From assembly GCA_004369085.1 (NCBI GenBank), contig ML210186.1, forward strand, positions 62,001 to 126,000: DNA of 64,000 bases, given 5' to 3'. Numbering within the stretch: the first letter of the stretch is position 1; the number at the start of each line of letters is the position of its first letter. This DNA comes from Coprinopsis marcescibilis. Taxonomy: Eukaryota; Basidiomycota; Agaricomycetes; Agaricales; Psathyrellaceae. A program made the translations under genes and the position numbers. The notes under the pieces were generated by a model. That model made no database searches. It was not told the DNA's origin and was given only the letters and a program-made list of their open reading frames with translations. Below are positions 45,531-56,609 of the stretch, piece by piece.

Positions 45531-47147
45531 ATGTCGCTTCCGAGCAGATTAGCCTCAGAGCGTAACCAAAAGGCTCTGGAAAAACTCGCAACAGAGCCTG
45601 GAAATGGTCAGTGCGCGTCGAATGGGCACAGAATCCCAAGGAACTGATTGGTTGTTCGATTATTTCAGATATTTGCGCGGATTGTAGAGCAAGAAACCCT
45701 AGATGGGCTTCATGGAACCTGGGGATATTCATCTGGTGCGTCTGACCCAACTCTTGTGGTGGAATGAGAGAAGCTGACTTGGGAACGCAGCGTGACCTGT
45801 GCCAGCATTCACCGTAAGATTGGCACTCATATCACCAAAGTGTGAGCCACATCTCACAATACATTCCCCAGTTCCCCATTCCTAATCTTTCACATACAGG
45901 AAGAGCGTGACGATGGATATGTGGACGAATGAGCAGGTGGAAGTAGGTGGTTCATCCACAGTGGGTAGAACACATAGTTGACAACCGAATCCATCCACAG
46001 TCAATGAGGAACATGGGCAATCGCAAGTCTAACCAGATCTTCAACCCAAACGAAACGCGCAATCCACCACCGGCTGATATTGACGACTCTTCGCGGGACA
46101 GCGAGCTCGAAAAGTACATTCGGGGTGCGTAGTCCTCATCACAATCTCCTCGCATAGTCTCAATTAACGATGTGTTCAATAGGCAAATACGAATACCGCA
46201 AGTTCATGGACAAGGGTGCTTTCGTTGCCTCGAAACTGGGCCCATCGCGATCAGCAACGACACTAACACCCCGATCTGCATCGTCACCAATTACCAATCT
46301 CCCCGCTCGGTCCTCAACGTTGTCGACAAATGCTGCTTCGGCAAATGGACCTTCGAATGCTGCAATCTCGCAACCATCTCTGCCATCCAATCCTCCACCA
46401 GCATTGAGCAAACCAGCAGTGCAACCACGTTCGGTGTCCCAGCCTGTACCCCCATTGGTGCAGCAGAAGCCACCACCCACCCAGGCATCCCAAGGCGGAG
46501 TCTGGGATGACCTCGTCCAGCTACAAACCGCCCCCTCGAACTCTTTACCGCTCCAATACCAGCCAAACAGTGCTTCAACTGGAACTACACATCCCGCGAT
46601 GACGGGATTATCAATCGGTATCCAACCAACAGGAATAGGTCAATTCCAGCAACGGCAACAATTCTCGGTATACAACACATCGGGGCAATACACCCCATCC
46701 TCTCAACTAACGCCAAGTTTCCACCAACCAGTATACGGACAGCAGGTCTTCCAGTCAACGCTGCAAACACCCACCTCGTACGCATCCCCCATCTTCCAAC
46801 CCCAACCCCAATCGGCCGGCTTCCAGCCTCAACAGACGCAATCGTTCTTATCGCCCTCGCCATCCATGATGTCTGCACCTGTTACTCAGACGCATTTCAT
46901 GACGCCAAGCCCTAGCCAACAGCTCATGCCATCCCACAGTCCCCAAATCCAGATGCAGATGACCGGCTACATGACGCCGAGTCCTCAACCTCAGATGGGC
47001 TTCATGGGGAATGGACAGCAAAGTCACTCGCCGATACCGATGATGAGTGCCGGCATGTCGATGCAGAACCATTATGGGCAGTCGATGATCCAACAGCAGC
47101 AGCAGCAGCAACAACAACAACAACAACAACAGCAACAGCAGCAGCAA

Positions 47148-47181
<34 letters not shown>

Positions 47182-47321
47182 GATCTGGATTCCTGCAGGG
47201 TCTCCCACAAGCTATGATGTCCCCTGCGCATTACCAAGCTGCAATGGCTACTGGACAACCGTCAACATTCAATCCCAACGTTTATGGGACGCAGCAGCAG
47301 GGACAATGGGGTTCGTTCTAA
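45531..47321 (+). CDS. ArfGAP-domain protein (AGE2/SMAP-like) with long glutamine tract
   Basis: GTPase-activating protein for Arf small GTPases in Golgi/endosome traffic. Exons 45531-45606, 45669-45735, 45791-45841, 45900-45942, 46001-46124 and 46183-47321 sum to 1500 nt (499 residues). The zinc finger is [20 protein letters not shown] followed by [20 protein letters not shown], giving the C-x2-C-x16-C-x2-C spacing, with the catalytic arginine in [19 protein letters not shown] and NQIFNPNE complete the domain; the conserved [11 protein letters not shown] closes it. The rest is a disordered Ser/Pro/Gln-rich tail with repeated MTPSPQ-like words and a run of 30 glutamines (47091-47180, mixed CAA/CAG). 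Start ATG at 45531 (CAACCATGT). Confidence 0.88.
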
Positions 47322-47930
47322 AAAGATCTAACCTGAGCGTCTTGTCGTGCTCCTTGGCCGACCTTCGAATTTCTCGCCTTATATTGTATCATCATCTCTC
47401 CGTTGCTATGTTGTCGGATTTTTGCTTTTGGGTTTCATTTCATGGATCAGAATGGGTGGGGTACAATATGTATACGTGTATATACGAGTACACAGAATTT
47501 AATCCATAACTTTGTCGAAGGGGTTTCTTCATCCCAGATGTCACGCCATACAAGACAAGGCATTCTTTATGATGCATGTCGACGAACACGAGGGAAAAAC
47601 ACTAGGAAATTACAATTCATTCTTTTCTGGATGATGCCCCATAAATACACTGGTAGAATCTAGTAAAAATCCGGTACTCGATAATTAACACCGACAAGGT
47701 AAAAGACGTCGTCAGACACGACCAATTACCCGATTACTCTATGTACGTAGTTAGCATTACAAGTTATACAAAAAGTTCTGGTTCAGGATCCTGCTGGGTA
47801 TATCGTTTCGTGATGGTTGAAAGTCAGATTAAGTCTGTCAGGAAGGGTCGCCGCATTTGGTTTGGTAGTGGGTTTGAATGATGACAATACGAGCAACGCC
47901 AACAGAGCAGATCTAAGGGCCGAACCTCGA
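47322..47930. other. Convergent 3' flanks
   Basis: About 600 bases between the ArfGAP gene and the transporter gene. No supported feature. Confidence 0.35.
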
Positions 47931-49353
47931 TTAATGCTTCCCTTTCTCCACATCCGAATCGATATCCTCCATTTTCAGTCGCTCATACGATCCCCGTTTA
48001 TTGGAAGCTGGGGGGTGGCTAGGGCCTAGTGATTCTTGGTGCTTGAACCAAGTGTACATCGCCGAGCCACCCAAGATGACAGCAATAGATGATGCACGTC
48101 CACTGTAACGAGTAACAAACAGCCGTCAGCGTCCATTCACGTAGCCTTGCTTACACATTCGGTGGTACGTACGTTGTGATGATATCGCGGAACAACCATA
48201 TGCCCAACAGGCTGGCCGCGACACCTCGGACTGCGGAAGACACCATATGCGTGATGGGCGAGGTGACCTTGATTGACATGAGACTCGCTATGCTCATCAT
48301 GAATCCAAGCAGGCCCTAGATGAGAAGGGAAATCGGAAGAGTCAGCCCAATCACTAGTTAGGACGAAGGGCGGCAAATAACGCTTACAGTGATCAAGGAG
48401 CCCAATATAAATGTCTTATATGGATCTGCCTTGCCAAGTTCGACGATCGTATTGGTGAACAAGAGTTGATTCACAGCGGGTCCTTCACCGGCGAGTAAGA
48501 CGATGGGAATGAGGAGGATGGCGCTCAAGCTGTTCATGTACCAGGACAAGGCCAGCGCACTTCCATTGACCGTCTTGAGGCTTTGCTTGATGATGACGCT
48601 GTGGACGGCGGTAATGGCAGAGCTGGCCACACCAAACAGGACGCCGATGACGGATACGCGCGCGCCGTCGAGGAAGACACCGATGAAAAAGCCCATTGTT
48701 ACGACGAGGCATGCGATGAGAATTTTTAGAGAAGGTCGGGCGTGCAGCATTATGAATGAAGTGCCGACTGTGAATGGCAGAACGAGTCCCCGTGCAACTT
48801 GATAGAAGGAGGCGTCGACATATTTGAGGGTATAATTGCTGAAGCTGCAAGATTATGTAGAGCGTTTACGGGTATTCTCTGGGTAGAACCGGATGAGTTA
48901 CTCACCTGAGTCCGACCACGTTGAGCGCCACCATAGGAAACAGGCCTTTCGACGTTTGGAGGTCAAATGTTAGGCGGTCTGGCAGTAAGCGACACATGTC
49001 GCAGGCGATAAAAAGAAGAGCGGCTAATGCTAACTGCGTCCAAAGGAAGAACAGGGGGATGTCTGTAGCGTTCAAAACCCATTTGTTTCTACAAACACGC
49101 GTTAGAGAGGTCAAAATGCTTCAAGTTCATGAGAGCTCACGCAATGACCATCTGTGTCACACATTCCCTGTCAGCCCGAAGCTCCTCGTAGATAGATATA
49201 CAAACGTACCGCCAAAGCTGCAACAAGATAGAAAAGTACAACGCCTGTCTAGTAGACCCAGAAGCTCCCATAAGCGAGCTGAAACCTGCAAGGATAAGCG
49301 ACACATACCACAAGGGCCTTGGAGGCCGGTTTTTCGTTGTCTTGGTGCTTCAT
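47931..49353 (-). CDS. Nucleotide-sugar transporter, SLC35C1 (GDP-fucose transporter)-like
   Basis: Ten-pass Golgi antiporter of the TPT/NST branch of the drug-metabolite transporter superfamily. The first exon starts at 49353 (MKHQDNEKPASKALV); short exons TGVVLFYLVAALA and MVIA lead to NKWVLNATDIPLFFLWTQLA, the family's first conserved block. Further blocks: LFPMVALNVVGLSFSNYTLK, FYQVARGLVLPFTV, GFFIGVFLDGARVSVIGVLF, GVASSAITAVHSVIIKQSLK, ALALSWYMNSLSAILLIPIV, SIKVTSPITHMVSSAVRGVA. These match SLC35C1 better than UDP-sugar transporters, but substrate cannot be proved from this. The cytosolic tail ends with an acidic MEDIDSDVEKGKH at 47931. Intron positions were fixed by frame only. Divergent from MRE11. 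Confidence 0.82.
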
Positions 49354-49681
49354 CGTCGTCTACAGAGCGGAAATAGGGTAACAATGGTAGGAGGGGATTA
49401 TTGGCGATGATGAAGGGATATCGCAGGCTTAAATGGCCAAACGGCGAGCAACGCCGCTGTTGGAGTCTATTTTGCAGGAATGGTGGTTGCAGCCCGCCTG
49501 CAGAAACGGAGAATGTCGCCAAGCCAAAACAAACCCAAAACCGCCGCTGATGGAATGTGGGAACAACCTTCCATGTGGGGCTGGAGCCTACATTGAGACG
49601 CGCCGACGCGTTTCATCGTTCGAGTCCGAGTCAGACGACCACAACGACTGACAACGACCACACGACAAAGAGGAGGCGACC
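49354..49681. promoter_or_regulatory. Divergent promoter between the transporter gene and MRE11
   Basis: 328 bases between the two ATGs. No clear TATA box seen. Confidence 0.4.
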
Positions 49682-52558
49682 ATGTCGGATTCTGAGCCAG
49701 ACACTCGACCGCCGCCGGCGATAGAGTCTGCAGGTAGGCTCTCTGCTCGTTTTATTGCTAGGGATCCTTTCATAGCATCACTATGACACACGCAGACCCT
49801 GAAAACACCATCAGGATCTTGCTCGCAACAGACAACCACATTGGATACCTGGAGAGAGATCCTGTCAGAGGACAGGACTCTATCAACACTTTCAAGGAGA
49901 TCTTGCAGCTTGCCGTGAAGAAAGAAGTGTGGTATGACCCTTCAAAGCTGTAGACTGCAGTATTGACGGTATGCTCTCTTAGGTGGATTTCATCTTGTTG
50001 GCAGGAGATCTGTTTCACGAGAACAAGCCTTCAAGGGATTGTCTATACCAGATCCTTGCACTTCTTCGAGAGTATACTCTAGGAGACAAACCTATCCCAA
50101 TTGAGCTTTTGAGCGATCCAGAAGAAGGACAGGCCGCTGGATTTTCGTGAGTCATTTCTTGAAGGAATGGCTGTTTGATTTTTAACCAGGACATCAGCTT
50201 CCCGGCAATCAACTATGAAGACCCCAACCTCAATATCGGCATACCAGTCTTCTCAATCCACGGAAACCACGATGACCCACAAGGGCCTGGAGTCGTAAGC
50301 GTGTTTCATAGAACGGGCGTGACCTTTGCTGAATACCCATCAGAATGGCGCTCTCTGTGCACTCGACGTACTCTCTGTGTCAGGACTCCTCAACTACATG
50401 GGCAAATTCGACCTTCCAGTCAGTGACGCGGATGCATCAACAACCGGAATCGCGGTTCGTCCTGTTCTCTTGCGAAAAGGCACCACACGTCTGGGAATGT
50501 ATGGCGTTGGAAACGTGAAGGACCAGCGTATGCACTTCGAACTGAGGAGCAACCGCGTGCGCATGTACATGCCAAAAGACAAGGACAAATGGTTCAATAT
50601 CCTGTTGGTGCACCAAAATCGGTATGCCAACTCGAACATATTTCTCTCCTGACGAACACGATGTGAATTCTGTGCAGGGTGAAGCATGGGCCTCAAGAAT
50701 ACGTTCCAGAGGGAATGTTTGACGACAGCGTAGACCTCGTAGTCTGGGGTCACGAACACGACTGCCGAATTGTGCCAGAACCAGTCGCAGGGAAAAACTA
50801 CTACATCACACAACCCGGTTCCTCTGTTGCCACCTCTCTGGCAGACGGAGAGTCGCTCGAAAAGTGAGCCATGCGATCAATGCATGCAGGCATATGCTCA
50901 CTGTTTCTGCAGACACGTCGCCCTCCTAGAGATCAAAGGGAAAGATTTCCAATTGACGCCCATACCCCTACGAACAGTCCGGCCCTTTGTTATTGAGGAA
51001 GTGGTATTGGAAACGGTGGCAGAGGAAGAGGGTTTAGATCTCAACGACCAAATGGAGATCACCAAGTACCTGAAAACCAAGGTTGCATTTGACATTCCAT
51101 CATCCTTATCCTTTCATCTAACGACGAATACTTAGGTCAACGAACTAATAGAACAAGCCCATACACTCTGGGACGAGCGCAACACGCGGGGGATTGAAGC
51201 CGGCGAAGAAGAGCTCCCACCCATGCTCCCCCTCGTCCGCCTCAAAGTTGATACAACAGGCGTAACACAAACATCTAACCCCATCCGATTCGGCCAGGAA
51301 TTCCAAGGGCGTGTGGCAAACCCACGCGACCTCCTAGTCTTCCATCGCGCCAAGAAGGCGAAACGGTTGGCCAAGGTCGCCATTGACCAACCCGAGCTCA
51401 GCATCGACGATCCAGACCTCACGATTTCTGAAAAGCTAGCGAAAGTGAGGGTCGGCACATTAGTGAGAGAATATTTGGCAGCCCAGGAGCTGCAGCTGCT
51501 CGGGGAGAATGGGATGTCGGATGCGATCCAGATGTTTGTGGAAAAGGATGATATTCATGCTATTCAGGCGTAAGTTTACCAACTATTGTCTGTGATGTTT
51601 TTTGACCCTTTTTGAATTAGGCATGTGGCCAAGTCTCTAAAGCTGCTCCTGAGAAACGTAGAGACGAATGGCGAAATTGAGGAAGAAGACTTGGACGAGA
51701 TTGTATGCTTACCTTTCCCTTGTCACTTCAGCCCCCTCCTGACATTTCTATAAGCTTGCCAAGGCCAAAGAGCGGCAGGACAAAGCATACATGGAAAAAC
51801 AAGAGGCTAGAAAATCATCCAATGTCAAGGTCAGCACCTCTTTCATCGGCTCTAATGCCCTTTCCCTGACAGCGAATTGGTTTAGGGAAAAGCCGTCGTC
51901 GACGACGGGGACAACAAATCTGACGACTCTATGATGGATGACCACTTCGCGGGTGCTGGGACGAACACCAACTTTGACTCCGACTTCAGCATGAACGAGC
52001 CCGAGCCACCCAAGAAGAAGGCACCAGCTCGAGGGGCTGCCACTAAGAAGGCTCCTGCCAAAGCACCTGCCAAGAAGGCTGCGACTACGGCGAGGGGGAG
52101 GGGAAAGAAAGCTGCCCCAGTACGTCCCCCTCTTTCACATTGGTATGAAGCTAATGCCTTACTGTTCAACAGCCAAGCAGCGACTCGGATGTGCAATTAG
52201 TGAATGATGACGATGACGAGATCTCCGAGGAGGAGGCACTGAAACCTGTCAAACGTACTAACCGTGCTGCTGTTTTGAGGTTCGTACCCTTCGCTTCCGA
52301 TATCCCGAGTCTCGACCTGATGAACTCGGACGTTCGTGATCCTAGTCAAAGCCAACCAGCTAAGAAAGCTCCTGCGAAGAAGAAGGCCCCTGCGAAACCT
52401 GCTCAAAGTCAATTGACATTTGCTCCTGCTGGGCGTTCCTCGAGGGCGGCCGCATCCAAGGCGAAGGCGAAGATGGTGGTGAGTCCCTACCCTTTTTATA
52501 GCGATTTGGCTTAACTCGGAGTGTGTAGGTGGACGATGACGACGACGACGATGACTGA
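49682..52558 (+). CDS. MRE11: Double-strand-break repair nuclease MRE11
   Basis: Nuclease subunit of the Mre11-Rad50-Nbs1 complex that senses and resects DNA double-strand breaks. About ten exons. The phosphodiesterase motifs are present in order: [14 protein letters not shown] (I), [15 protein letters not shown] (II), [14 protein letters not shown] (III), ILLVHQNR (IV) and [11 protein letters not shown] (V), followed by [15 protein letters not shown]. The capping domain has [20 protein letters not shown] and [20 protein letters not shown]. The C-terminal 200 residues are disordered, with many Lys-Lys-Ala-Pro-Ala-Lys repeats, an Arg-Gly stretch ([12 protein letters not shown]) and a closing acidic run DDDDDDD. 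Start ATG at 49682 ([17 protein letters not shown]). Everything required for activity appears present. Confidence 0.93.
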
Positions 52559-52839
52559 TACGATGACTGATGATCTTAGAACCCGCTTATTTTCTTGCTA
52601 CTCATGCTACAGTGCTAAATCTATTTGCTTTCGAGACGTATTTCTGCATCATTTTGAGCAAAAGGTGAATGCGTTGGTGCTTTTCACGTTTCACACTCAT
52701 TGGGTGTAAAACCTCTTAACCTACACATTCCTTTTGTAACCGAGTCTCACAAACTCCGATTAATGACAGGTTGGTTCCAACAGTCACATGTCACAACTCC
52801 TGTGCTCACTTGCACCCGCCAGTTCTGATTCAAATATCG

Positions 52840-54199
52840 ATGTCGATGATGAATACTCTCCCTGTTGAAATCCTAGAGGACATCCTGGCTCTCGTTATCC
52901 CATTACGCCATCTCAATCCCACCTCCGCCTTACTCGTATGTTCGACTTTCAACGCTGTCGGACGAAGGCTACTCTACACACACCTCCGGTTCTATTCTGC
53001 TGGCCAGCTGAAGCGGTTCCTCTTATGCTACGGTTCCAATGGACTGGATGTCGCTCCATGCGCAAAGGGCGAAACCTCGCCGCCGGGCAGGACGATCCCT
53101 TGTCCACCGAGAACGATAGAGTTCGACCTGGCGAATGATATCGCGACGAGGTTGTTCTATCATATGCATGCGCTTTTTCTGTTATATACCCAGCCAAGCC
53201 CAGCTTCACACCTCAATTGGGATGCCTTGGGAGGTGGATTAGGGGTGGATGGGCTCCGTGCTGTCCCCACAATGCGCAGCCCGCATAGCGGGGTGAAAGA
53301 CCGCCTTACACTTGACGCACTCCGGTTGCGGTTCAACTCGCATACACAGGATACGGATTTGGAGATGATATCTAGAGCGCTGATGCTTGTCAAGTCCGTA
53401 ACCTTTGACGCGTCTCTACCTGTCTCTTCCACAACAATACTAATAACATCAACAGCCCATTCATATTCGTATGGACAGGCCCTGATCCACTCCACCACTT
53501 CAGCATAGCGGTGAGCAACGTGAATTTCAGAGACTCTGCATCTCCTCTTCCTCGTCGAGCGGGGTCTTCTCCTTTACTGTAGAATCCACTTGACTGACAG
53601 TCCCTCTTCGCTCTGCCCTCCTTCGGTTGGTTGATAGATTGTACCACCGGCAGTACCCTACCTCTTCAAGGCCCTCCAAGGCTTCTCCAACCTGCGAGAA
53701 CTAAAGCTGACGCACATTGCGTTTGTCACTCGCCCAAACCCTATTGCGTTTCCTGCTATACCCTCGTTGGAGAAGGTGTATATTGGTCAGGCAACGTTCG
53801 TTAACCCAGAATGCATATCTGCGGCGGTGCTCTTGTCAGGTTCGTAGTTTATTACTAGAGGTTGATAGAAGGGCAAACAAATTCATCGCGTCTAATTTTG
53901 CTTCAGGCACGTCACCTGAGTTCAAACTTCAAGAAATCCGACTCGTGGATGCGTACAAGGAGAGCATATGGGGACCAAGGTTGCGACGTTCAGATTTGGA
54001 GACCGCTGCCGTCGGTTTGGCGCAACAGTCGGGTACCCTGCAGTCCAGCCTGGCAAACGAAATTGTCTCGGAAACCTCCGAGTTCAGACTCGATACTACT
54101 GCTGTTCAGAACCTCATTCACGAACGAGTATTGTGCCAAGCCAAATCAGAGCGCATTGTGGGTGGAGATCGGGTGGAATTCAAAGCCAATTTGATTTGA
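52840..54199 (+). CDS. F-box protein
   Basis: Exons 52840-53393, 53456-53510, 53638-53839 and 53907-54199 sum to 1104 nt (367 residues). It starts MSMMNTLPVEILEDILALVI, a typical F-box, followed by SALLVCSTFNAVGRRLLYTH. The body has NPFIFVWTGPDPLHHFSIA, then LFKALQGFSNLRELKLTHIA and LEKVYIGQATFVNPECISAA, an LRR-like layout. The C-terminal part (LRRSDLETAAVGLAQQSG) is not recognised. An alternative upstream ATG at 52771 would add 23 residues before the F-box and is less likely. Presumed SCF substrate receptor. Confidence 0.75.
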
Positions 54200-54388
54200 G
54201 CGACATTAAAGGTGCTGTGTGTGGACTTGGTCAGCGGGACATTGTCAAGGTCCGAGGATTAGATAATTGCTATCATTATTTTCAACTACTATCTTGATCA
54301 GCTTGAGTGTCCTCAACCTCTTCCTCCATCCACTACGTGTAGCGCGTTCAGTGCAGCACTATCTATGATGCACCACTATTGGGTTGCA

Positions 54389-56227
54389 ATGGACCAAGTT
54401 CTCAGCTCCGGAGACATGGTTGGAGAAATTATCTGGCACTCCCGCGGTTGGTGTAACGACCATGAATATTGGTTTGATGACATTGGAGATACTCATATTG
54501 TCCTGCCTGCTGTGAGGAGATTCAGATCGGACCTTCGTCGGTTATCTCTGGTATCTAAAGTCTTCTTCGGTGCAGCTTCACCTCTGCTATGGCAGAAGTT
54601 AGACTCTTTCGAACTGCTCTTGAAGTTGATTAGTCCCGAGCTAGTGTTTAATGGGCAAATGACCGTATGTCTCGTCTATTTTGCCAGTGATTCAATACTT
54701 ACCAAACCAAACTTCAAACAGCTCTGCTCCTCGGCTTCGGTGGATAGATTTGACCTGACACGGTGGATGGTTTACGCTCCATGGGTCCAAGAAATCCGAT
54801 TGGACCACCGTACACGGCCTGGACGACTCTCCCTAAACATACACCACACCCTCCGCACTATCAAAGATCGGGACTCGACCCCTCTTTTACCAGCTTTAAA
54901 AAGATTGGGTTACTCCCTTCATGCCACGGGAGGCATGTTTATCTCAATTAATGCGGCATACAATCTTCTCGATCATATTTCCCTCTTGACTCACATCTCT
55001 GCCGGTTTGCTGGAAGAGCTTGATTTTCAAGCAGACTTGGTGAACACACAATTCGGGGATTTCTTCGTCGAAGACATCATACGCAGCTCGCTTGAAGAGA
55101 CGATCCGTATCAACCCCCGAATTCGTTACATTCGCATGGGATATTCCCTCAGCGACCCATGCATACCCAGGCTCCCAACCCTTTGGGCAGAGTTTACCAG
55201 TCTGGCCCACCTTCGAAATCTCAACCTCACGGTTCAATACTCCCCAGCAAACCTCATAGCTGCCGCCATAATATCGACAAAACTGGCGTCGGTGTCGATA
55301 GACTTCGTTGCCACGAACGGGGGGTTTCAAGTTCACGCATATACCTTGCTCGAACTTGAAGAACAGATCAACGATAGAGTGTCCCTGCCACTTCAGCGTC
55401 TTGAAATCTGTGACCGCTCCGGAGATTTTAGCTTCGCTCCATGGCTGGACCACTTGTCTGGGAGAGGCCACCTCATGGAATTTGACATGAGTATGGAAGG
55501 GGAGTCACCCATCGCGAACAGTAGCGATCTCGATTACATTTCTGCTTGGAGAGGGTTGGCAAGGAGAATCGTAGCAATCGGGTCAAAGTTGAAGACTATC
55601 AATTTACGATGCTCCTACTATAGCTTCGACATGTCGCCCGTACCGACCGAGTTCCTCACAACCCTAGTCCCCGCCCTCCCCAACCTACTTAATTTACAAA
55701 GTAGAACATCAATCTACGACGTCGACTCTGAGTCCGTGGTCCTGGCTGCACTATCACAACCAACGTTGGATAACTTCCTTGTGAATCTACTCGCTGCCGA
55801 AAAATCGAAGAATAACCCCCTTCAAAAATTATACTTGTATGACTCAGCTTCATTCAGTCTCAAGGCACTCGAGAACGTAGCTCTGCACGCCCCGGCTCTT
55901 CAGACTCTCTACCTTTCTGGAATGGACATGTCCCTCGAATATCGTTCATTCCCTTCGTCTCCCTTACTGGCGAAGTCCCCAGGATACTCTTCTCTGAAAA
56001 AACTCTCCCTACCATGGCCAAGGGAACTTCAAGCTTTTCCGGCAGCCAAAATTCGACAAATTGCGCTTCTGATCGACACCCTGTTCCCAGAACTCGAGAC
56101 TTGCGATCTTGGAATTCAAGCAGACCAGAATCCGGATGCGGCCACATTTCGATTGCTTGTAAAGGACTTCAGGACATTTCGCCAGCACGCCGAAAGCATT
56201 GAAGCCTCAAGTCAGACGTCGTTATGA
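54389..56227 (+). CDS. F-box-associated LRR-type protein, tandem copy 1
   Basis: 593 residues in two exons; the 57-nt intron 54665-54721 is open in frame and would add 19 residues if retained. The start MDQVLSSGDMVGEIIWHS matches MDEVLSSEDLVGEIISHS of the downstream copy, which fixes the ATG at 54389. LRRLSLVSKVFFGAASPLLW is the tail of a degenerate F-box. RFDLTRWMVYAPWVQEIRLD starts an array of irregular leucine-rich units (YNLLDHISLLTHISAGLLEE, LAHLRNLNLTVQYSPANLIA). The C-terminus ends with KIRQIALLIDTLFPELETCD. Paralogue of 56610-58436. Function unknown beyond the F-box/LRR class. Confidence 0.8.
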   Translation: MDQVLSSGDMVGEIIWHSRGWCNDHEYWFDDIGDTHIVLPAVRRFRSDLRRLSLVSKVFFGAASPLLWQKLDSFELLLKLISPELVFNGQMTVCLVYFASDSILTKPNFKQLCSSASVDRFDLTRWMVYAPWVQEIRLDHRTRPGRLSLNIHHTLRTIKDRDSTPLLPALKRLGYSLHATGGMFISINAAYNLLDHISLLTHISAGLLEELDFQADLVNTQFGDFFVEDIIRSSLEETIRINPRIRYIRMGYSLSDPCIPRLPTLWAEFTSLAHLRNLNLTVQYSPANLIAAAIISTKLASVSIDFVATNGGFQVHAYTLLELEEQINDRVSLPLQRLEICDRSGDFSFAPWLDHLSGRGHLMEFDMSMEGESPIANSSDLDYISAWRGLARRIVAIGSKLKTINLRCSYYSFDMSPVPTEFLTTLVPALPNLLNLQSRTSIYDVDSESVVLAALSQPTLDNFLVNLLAAEKSKNNPLQKLYLYDSASFSLKALENVALHAPALQTLYLSGMDMSLEYRSFPSSPLLAKSPGYSSLKKLSLPWPRELQAFPAAKIRQIALLIDTLFPELETCDLGIQADQNPDAATFRLLVKDFRTFRQHAESIEASSQTSL

Positions 56228-56609
56228 AAGGGATTCAAGGGCCAATCCAATCATTGGATGACATCTATTTCTTCGTATTATGCACTTTCTGGCACATGTC
56301 GTTCCAACGAGATCCATGCAATGTATAACCTGTATTTGCATCCCATACGGACCTTCCGTTGTACACAAGTATACTTCTGGAATGGCGGACAAGATATTTA
56401 GTGTCTAATTTCACCTAATCTCCTGCAAGGATTTCCTCACTGCCGTCTTGGTACGTGATTGCGCAACGCAGATGTGCAGTGGGTCGTGACTGGATTTGAG
56501 GGAAGATTGGATTAGGTAATTGTATCATCAGATGTAGACAGAGTCCAGTTTCGCCCGAAAATGTCGCCTCGGCCGCTTCCTCCATCCATCTATGTACGAA
56601 CAAGTTTCA
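56228..56609. repeat. 3' flank of LRR copy 1, repeated behind copy 2
   Basis: The stretch around 56285-56410 (TCGTTCCAACGAGATCCATG, CCCATACGGACCTTCCGTTG, GGCGGACAAGATATTTAG) recurs at 58557-58705 behind copy 2. So the duplicated unit included the 3' untranslated and flanking sequence. Confidence 0.75.

Noticed and set aside
46848..47258. Minus-strand frame with a poly-leucine run
   Set aside because: It is the antisense of the glutamine tract of the ArfGAP gene; no start context, domain or splice support.
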